Shown here: positions 58,501 through 64,000 of the stretch, one piece after another
Layout of the letters: every line of letters begins with the position of its first letter
How positions within the stretch are numbered: position 1 is the stretch's first letter
NCBI GenBank assembly: GCA_033439295.1
Contig: JAVTLE010000015.1
Coordinates: 2,666,001 to 2,730,000 of the forward strand
Direction of reading: 5' to 3'
DNA: 64,000 nucleotides
DNA from: Deuterostichococcus epilithicus
Taxonomy: Eukaryota > Chlorophyta > Trebouxiophyceae > Prasiolales > Stichococcaceae
Notes under the pieces: model-generated
What the model was told of the DNA's origin: nothing
Databases searched by the model: none
What the model saw: only the letters and a program-made list of their open reading frames with translations
Made by a program: the position numbers and the translations under genes

Positions 58501-59551
58501 GCGATGATGCGCTGCTTGCCCATGCGGCGGCACAGCAGCACCTGCCCCAGCGAGTTGTTGATCTTGTGCGCGCCCGTGTGGTTCAGGTCCTCACGCTTCA
58601 AGTAGATCTCCGCCCGAGTCCCGTCCGACCTGTCCAAGCGGACATGTAGCAGGCGATTGCGGTTCCGCGCCCAGGGTGAATCAGCATGCAAAATCGCTGA
58701 GGCACAGTCAGCGGCAACTTGCTGACGGCAATGTGTTGCGAGGCAGCGAATCTATGCAGGCGCTCGAGACGGCCCGTCAGGCGGTCGATGCTATCACCGC
58801 CGCAGCCTTTCCAAGGCAGCCAGCAGCAGGCGGCATGCTGCAATGCTGCTTCCCGGCAGGGGCTCTGCGAAGGCGCTCGCGATCATGAAGCGACAGACAG
58901 AAGCGAAAAATTTAACATTCATCAACAGAATGCAGTGCGCGCACCGCTTGTAGTGCTCTGATAGCCGCTCGGCATGATACAGCGGCGATGGCCGACCCAC
59001 ATAGTCCTTCAGCAGTTGGGCGTATTCCCTCTGCAGGCGATGGGGCAGTTCATCATGCAGACAGAATGCACACATAGGTGCCGACACAAATGCTTGCGAG
59101 ATCACAGAGTGCATCAGAGTTGCGAATGCGATGTCCTTGCAGCGCGAATGGGTGACGTAGATGCATGTGAGCAATATGAATAGCCGATTGCAGCAATCAG
59201 GGACGCGCGTGGCCTTGCCTGGAACTCGGGATCCGACTGCGCCTCGCTGTATGCGACCTCTAGCTCCGACAGCGCGGCGATGAGCGTCTCCGGCACGTAT
59301 TTACCACCAAACCTGCCGAAGCGGCCAGCAGCGTCTGGCCGCTGTGCTGGCGCCTGTGTCGGCAGCGGAGTCTCGGGGACAGCCACCACTGCCGCTGCTG
59401 CCATGGGCGCGCCTCGCCGCTGCGCGTGCTTACTCTGCAGGCGCTGAATGACTGCCGCGAAGCTGCTCTGGCGTCCTGGAACGCAGACGGGAGGACACCT
59501 GCCGGTGCCTGCCGCTGCGACTCGCCCGCTGGTCGATGCAACGCCAGCCAT
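55591..59551 (-). CDS. TSB (trpB): Tryptophan synthase beta subunit, plastid-targeted
   Basis: Exons (minus) 59219-59551, 58945-59030, 58467-58629, 58083-58136, 57664-57852, 57120-57254, 56653-56825, 56021-56189 and 55591-55731 give 480 aa with all phases agreeing. The first 70 residues are Ala/Ser/Arg-rich, a likely chloroplast transit peptide. The mature enzyme starts at [16 protein letters not shown]. Signature elements are [17 protein letters not shown], the PLP lysine in [24 protein letters not shown], the GGGSNAIG phosphate-binding loop, [11 protein letters not shown] and the end [10 protein letters not shown]. The enzyme condenses indole with serine to tryptophan, working with the alpha subunit in the plastid. 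Intron 1 must use a GC donor (CAG then GCAAGG) to join DPEFQ to [13 protein letters not shown] minus-strand TATAAG lies only 15-20 bases upstream of the ATG. Confidence 0.96.
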
Positions 59552-60635
59552 GGCTGCTTGTGACTTATAATTGTGTATGCCAGCTGAGTGCGCGGAGTGG
59601 GCACTGCAGCGTAGCGCGGGAGTTCGATGAAAACCCTGCAGATGCCGTCATGTGTCATCTGCCGCCCGGAAGACAAGCGGCGGCCCAGAGCAGACAACGG
59701 CCGCGCCGTCTTAAGCACCTGTTGACAACCATTCACAGGTGCTGTGCAGATTTTCAAACTTTTCATCCTGGTGGTATAAGCCGACTATCCTTACAAGCAC
59801 AGCACTGTGCATAATTAGTTGCCGCCGCTGGTGGCCGAAACAATGCGGCCGGTGGTGCTTTTCGGCGAACCACAACAATGTGAAACCTATTATCAATCTT
59901 TACCTGGTGTGCCTCGACAGTCACTCAAACCTCGCTTTTTCAGGGGCCGTTAGGTGCACAGGATACCGTCTGATCGAGTTTGACACAATTGTCTGTCCTA
60001 CTGACGCGATGTTTGTACGTACGTTAGTTAGTATTGGCGGGTCGCCGCCCTTTCGCGCGCACCCAGCCCCTCCTGTCCGGCAGTCTCAAACATTGGAACC
60101 TTGGCCGCAGCATCACAGAAGTTCTCATGCAGTCCCACGAGACTATGTTGGCGGCGTCGGCAACAAGATTGTTCTACCTATGTTGTGCTTGTCTGTGAGT
60201 CACGACATCGTACGATTTTCGAACTTTGAACAGCTACGACACCCGACGAGGATCGCTTTGATCTAGAGTCAGTCTGCGCAACAAGCAAAGGGCCGAGCGA
60301 CAATGTAGCACTCGAGACTTCGCCGCTGGCGCAACTGCATCTGGTGCATCTGATTCGCCAAGACAAACACTACGCGTCTAAAAGCATCAATACATTGCCG
60401 GTCTAAGATATCAATCAGCCAGAGTAGTGCAGCTGATGATCCGACGGAGGATCAAACGGCTGCTGATGCGCGCCCGCGGTTGCATAGTCTGCTTGCGAGG
60501 CTAGGCTGGGTTTCTTGCCAGAACCTGCAGTGCACTGACTTTTGATCAAACGAAGTAGCAGTCGTACGTAGCACATGCAACACCATGAAGAGCATGACTT
60601 CTTTAGCTGTATAGCATGTACTACGCCATGCATGC
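59552..60635. other. Intergenic region: TrpB promoter and 3' end of the membrane-protein gene
   Basis: Both neighbours are on the minus strand. This 1.1 kb is AT-richer than the genes and has no open frame with credible splice sites. The TrpB promoter should lie in its left part. Confidence 0.45.
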
Positions 60636-63600
60636 TCACGCAGACGCACTTGGGGTGCGTGCGCCCCCGGGGTTTGTGCTGGAATCTGCAATACTGATGA
60701 CGACGGGGGAAGGCGGTAATCCTTTTTCAGGGTCGTGCGTGCGGCCCCAGCGGTTGAAGCTTCGGCCGTACATTTTGTGCAGCTCCGGTCGGCTACGTGT
60801 GCGCCTGCATTTTGCGCGTTTTCAGCTGGTCACAAGCAAGGAGATCTGCGTGCAGCATGCGACTTCTATCATGTGCACGAGAAAAGCCCCAGTATCTTTA
60901 AGAGAAGAGCAACTGCGCACGTGAAGACAAAAATGCCGACTGCGATCAGCACAGCAGCAGCCACCACGCTGCCAATGACGATGCCGGCAGTCGCTCCGCT
61001 GCTCAGGCTGCTGCCGCCGCCGCTGCCGCCGCCGGATGCAATGCTTGAGCCAACCGTCTGCATCGCACAAGAGTTCGATAGTCTTGGAGGGCATCCCGTC
61101 CTTCTTAGATGGAAGCAGACTCGCAGACCGGCAAGCAGATCCTGACGAGGGGCCTGTCTGCACAATTGCAACACGGGGTCCACAGACGCACGTCTGCGAC
61201 AACATGAGTCTCACCTCATTGGGCAGATCGGCGTTCAAGCCGGCGCTAGGCGTCGAACTGGTTGCAGCATTGCCAGCAACTCCTCCTCGAATCCCGGGCA
61301 GCGCCACAATCGCATTGTCGCCACGAGCAGAGAAGGCATCCAAGAGAGCATTGCCTGCAGCAACGATCAACGACGAACTTTTTTGTGCTCGTCGGGAAGC
61401 ACGAGCACTGCATGCCCACAAGCCGCTGGCTCCAGTCTTGCTGAGCTCTGTAAGTCTGCGAGCAGGTTTGTAGGATTGCATGTCTGCGACTCTGCAATGT
61501 AGAGCAGCGCTCACAGAAGTGAGTATTTGGTGGGACTTGGGACTAAGTAGGGACAGTCGACTGTACCTTCAGCCTCATCTGGCGCAGCAGCTGGGCTTAT
61601 AACAAGCACAGCATGGCGTTTCAACTGTTACACAAACAGTGAGGACCACAAGCCTTAAACGGAATCAGACAGCACACCACCCGCCTGCTGCCGCAGAGAC
61701 GGAGAAGACTGGAATGCTCGAGCGCGGCGCGCCCTGCCCGGCCACGACTGTCGTGGCAGAGGCACCAGCGCCTGATACAATGAGCGCCGCCGCCCCAGTA
61801 GCCGCGGCTAGAGTCGCCACATCAATCGCCGGTAGGAGGCACGGACCACCTGGGGCAATGAAGACCTGCAGAAGGATTCGAGGCTCAAGACGTGCGGTAG
61901 CCTGGTGTGCTTTGCTGTTAAGCGCCCAGGCTGAGAACACACTTGCGACGCGATCTCCTTGGCGCAGATTGATGGCACATGCTGAACATCAGTCAACAGC
62001 TTGCTGCGTGCCGGCAGAGACTACTTCCGAGGGAACAGGCGCCGGCCAAGCCAGCTGTATGACCTGACATGGCTGCACATTGCCCCCAGTCTCTGAGTTG
62101 CAAGTTCAAAGTGCAATATTGGTCCGGCAAGACAGCCTGAGAACGCTCACCCCAATGCGATCAGCCGCAGGGCCCAATGTACGGTCCGCGCCAAGCGGAA
62201 GCACCCTGGCACCAGGCGGCAGTGCGAGGCAGGCTTCACACGAGCCACCAGCTGAACAGAACACGTCGAGTGAGCTCATTTCAGTTTGCCATACTGTACT
62301 CACACGCAAAAGTCTTGAAATTTCAGAATGCGCCATGACCAGTATGTCATATTCGTACTAGCACGTAGGCACACATGTATTCCAGGCCGTACCAAAGAGG
62401 TCAGCTCGTGCCAACATGGCAATGCGTGCATGCTTGAGGAGCACCCTGAAGGCGTGGGTTGGTGGGCGGAAATGGGATGACCTGCTGTGTTGCGTGCCTT
62501 GCACTGCTCAGCGGGGGCAAGCTGGACCAGGCGAGCCGAAATAGAGTTGCTCGTGCTTGGGTTGAACCTGGCCTGCCCGGCGGCAAAGTCTGCAGCCGGA
62601 TTGCCGGCTGACGCCTGCAAGGTGAGCTCAGCAAGTTCGACACCGGGAAGCACGAGAAAGATAATACTCGTTTGATTTCGCTCAAAGGCGCCAGCCCTTT
62701 CTGCACAGCACGACGGACCCTAGGTCCTGCATCGGCAGCCAATCGCCCTGATTGGTTGGACAGCCATTCAGGTCAGAGTTTGTGCGCACTCGAAGGCACT
62801 TACCGCTAGCCGTACTGATGTGCCGGGCAGGCTTAGCGCGCGGCTACCTCCCGGCAGCAGAGTTAGCAGCGGCAGGCCTGCTGCGCTGAGGCCAAGACTG
62901 CTGGCAGCCGCTGCAGCCAGGCCTCGGGCAACGGCCGGCGTCTGCACGAGCGCCGCAAGCGGCGTGGTTGCTGAGGCCGCTGCAATGCCGGAAGCGCACA
63001 AAACCCAGCAATTTCGAGTGAAAAATCCAGACACTCTACTAGCAAAGTGCTGCTAGACATGACACGACCAGGGTGCTCATTGCAATGGAAGTTTTGATGG
63101 CCATCACATCCCTTGCACTGTCCGCCAATACGATCCACATTGGCACAGTGTGAGCAACCTTGCAATCGATTCACGCATGGCTTTGAAAGTAAAAACAGCA
63201 TGTGCGCACCGGCTGAGCGCCTGACCACTGCCGTCGCAGCAGCCTGTGCCGCACATGTCTGCGAGATGCTGAAGACAGGGATGGCAGCCCTATAGTCCGC
63301 CGCATCCTGCAGGGCACCCAGAGTCTCGATGTGGGTGTGCGGTTGGCGCCTGCACCATGGTGTGCAGTGGCTGCCCAGCCACCGAAACATTCTCAACATT
63401 TGGCAACGAGGGGAGAGGATTGCCCATGCATAGCAGAACAAGACGTAGAAGAGGCGTCGTTGGCCGTGTGGCATGCGAACTCTGTGGTGTGACAGCAGAT
63501 CCAGCTCGTAGTAAGAACAGTATAAAGCGCCTCACGGACATTTCTGGGTACCTGCAATGTGTAGGCGGTGTCCAGCAGCGGCGCCGACACAATAAGTGCT

Positions 63601-64000
63601 GCAGCGCCGCCGTCGGTGGCCATCGTCACGAACTGTCGCCAGCTGTAAAAGGGCTCGAAGTCCTCTTGGTCGAGCACGAGGACCTGCAAAAAAGAAGAAA
63701 GATATGCACGCACACGTGACTGAAACCGTGTGTGTGTCTTTGTTCGAATACTGGTTTCGAGGCATGCTGTGACTTAGGTTCGAGACATTCTGTGACTGCA
63801 AAAGGGCCGAGGCGACACATTGTGCACGTCCAGAGATCGCACAGCCCACTCCTTTGCAAGAATGAGAAGTTCCACACCTTGCCACGGCTGATCGCTCGTG
63901 TCGCTGCGCCCAGCTCACAGCCATTCGGGTTGGCGAATGTGCAGAAGCCGGCGGGTCGGGCAAACACAGCCTCAACATCGTCCAGGGCGGCGGCGGTGGC
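60636..64000 (-). CDS. Type I membrane protein with two PA-like segments, 5' part outside the window
   Basis: Minus-strand exons are 63879 to past 64000, then 63552-63683, 63210-63306, 62804-62979, 62482-62614, 62151-62251, about 61677-61865, 61215-61354, 60921-61057 and 60636-60804. Two segments resemble protease-associated (PA) domains: SRGKVLVLDQEDFEPFYSWR with MATDGGAAALIVSAP and AAIPVFSIS, and GVFIAPGGPCLLPAIDVATL with AAATGAAALIVSGAG and SIPVFSVS. A Gly/Ser linker and one transmembrane helix follow (GIVIGSVVAAAVLIAVGIFV), then a basic tail beginning TRTRSRPELHKMYGRSFNRW. PA domains usually sit on proteases or sorting receptors facing the lumen or cell exterior; no protease domain is seen here. 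If the last intron is retained, the tail becomes short and hydrophobic. The donor between exons 7 and 8 is the weakest junction. Confidence 0.7.

Noticed and set aside
59800-60250. AT-richer stretch with short open frames right of TrpB as a separate small gene
   Set aside because: No credible splice sites, no signal of codon bias and no recognisable product; it fits promoter and intergenic DNA.

Overview
This window looks like nuclear DNA of a GC-rich green alga, most likely a trebouxiophyte or other chlorophyte. I base that on plant-type gene families, genes split into many short exons with GT-AG introns, frequent GTGCGN and GTGAGN donors, and alanine-, glycine- and proline-rich proteins. 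The species assignment is an inference. I assembled about a dozen protein-coding genes by joining exons whose splice phases agree across each junction. I see no rRNA or tRNA gene, CRISPR array or recognisable virus-derived element.

Layout, left to right. 1-3690 (-): secreted collagen-like protein, running off the left edge. 4501-6736 (+): small secreted protein of unknown family, divergent from it. 7282-16613 (-): 19-exon CSDE1/UNR-like cold-shock-domain RNA-binding protein. 17086-19647 (+): RRP36. 20455-24253 (+): THOC5. 25068-27111 (-): UVR plus SnoaL/NTF2-like protein. 27299-29023 (+): small unknown gene. 29906-35253 (-): UVSSA-like transcription-coupled repair factor. 36084-44576 (+): SRP receptor alpha subunit. 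45537-48396 (-): unknown protein. 48987-54953 (+): TraB-domain protein. 55591-59551 (-): tryptophan synthase beta. 60636 to beyond 64000 (-): type I membrane protein with two PA-like segments.

Most genes are unrelated housekeeping genes on alternating strands, often as divergent pairs with short shared upstream regions. Several belong to information flow: rRNA processing, mRNA export, mRNA translation control, repair and protein targeting. The only possible functional pair is the two divergent secreted-protein genes at the left end.

Three patterns go beyond the gene list. First, introns of at least four genes contain decayed or near-identical copies of fragments of neighbouring exons, so local tandem duplication across exon-intron borders seems frequent here. 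Second, six introns need a GC donor for phase and homology to hold. Third, the CSDE1-like protein carries a PAM2-like core and a thrice-repeated TPA-x-SL motif in its tail, which suggests a link to poly(A)-binding protein.
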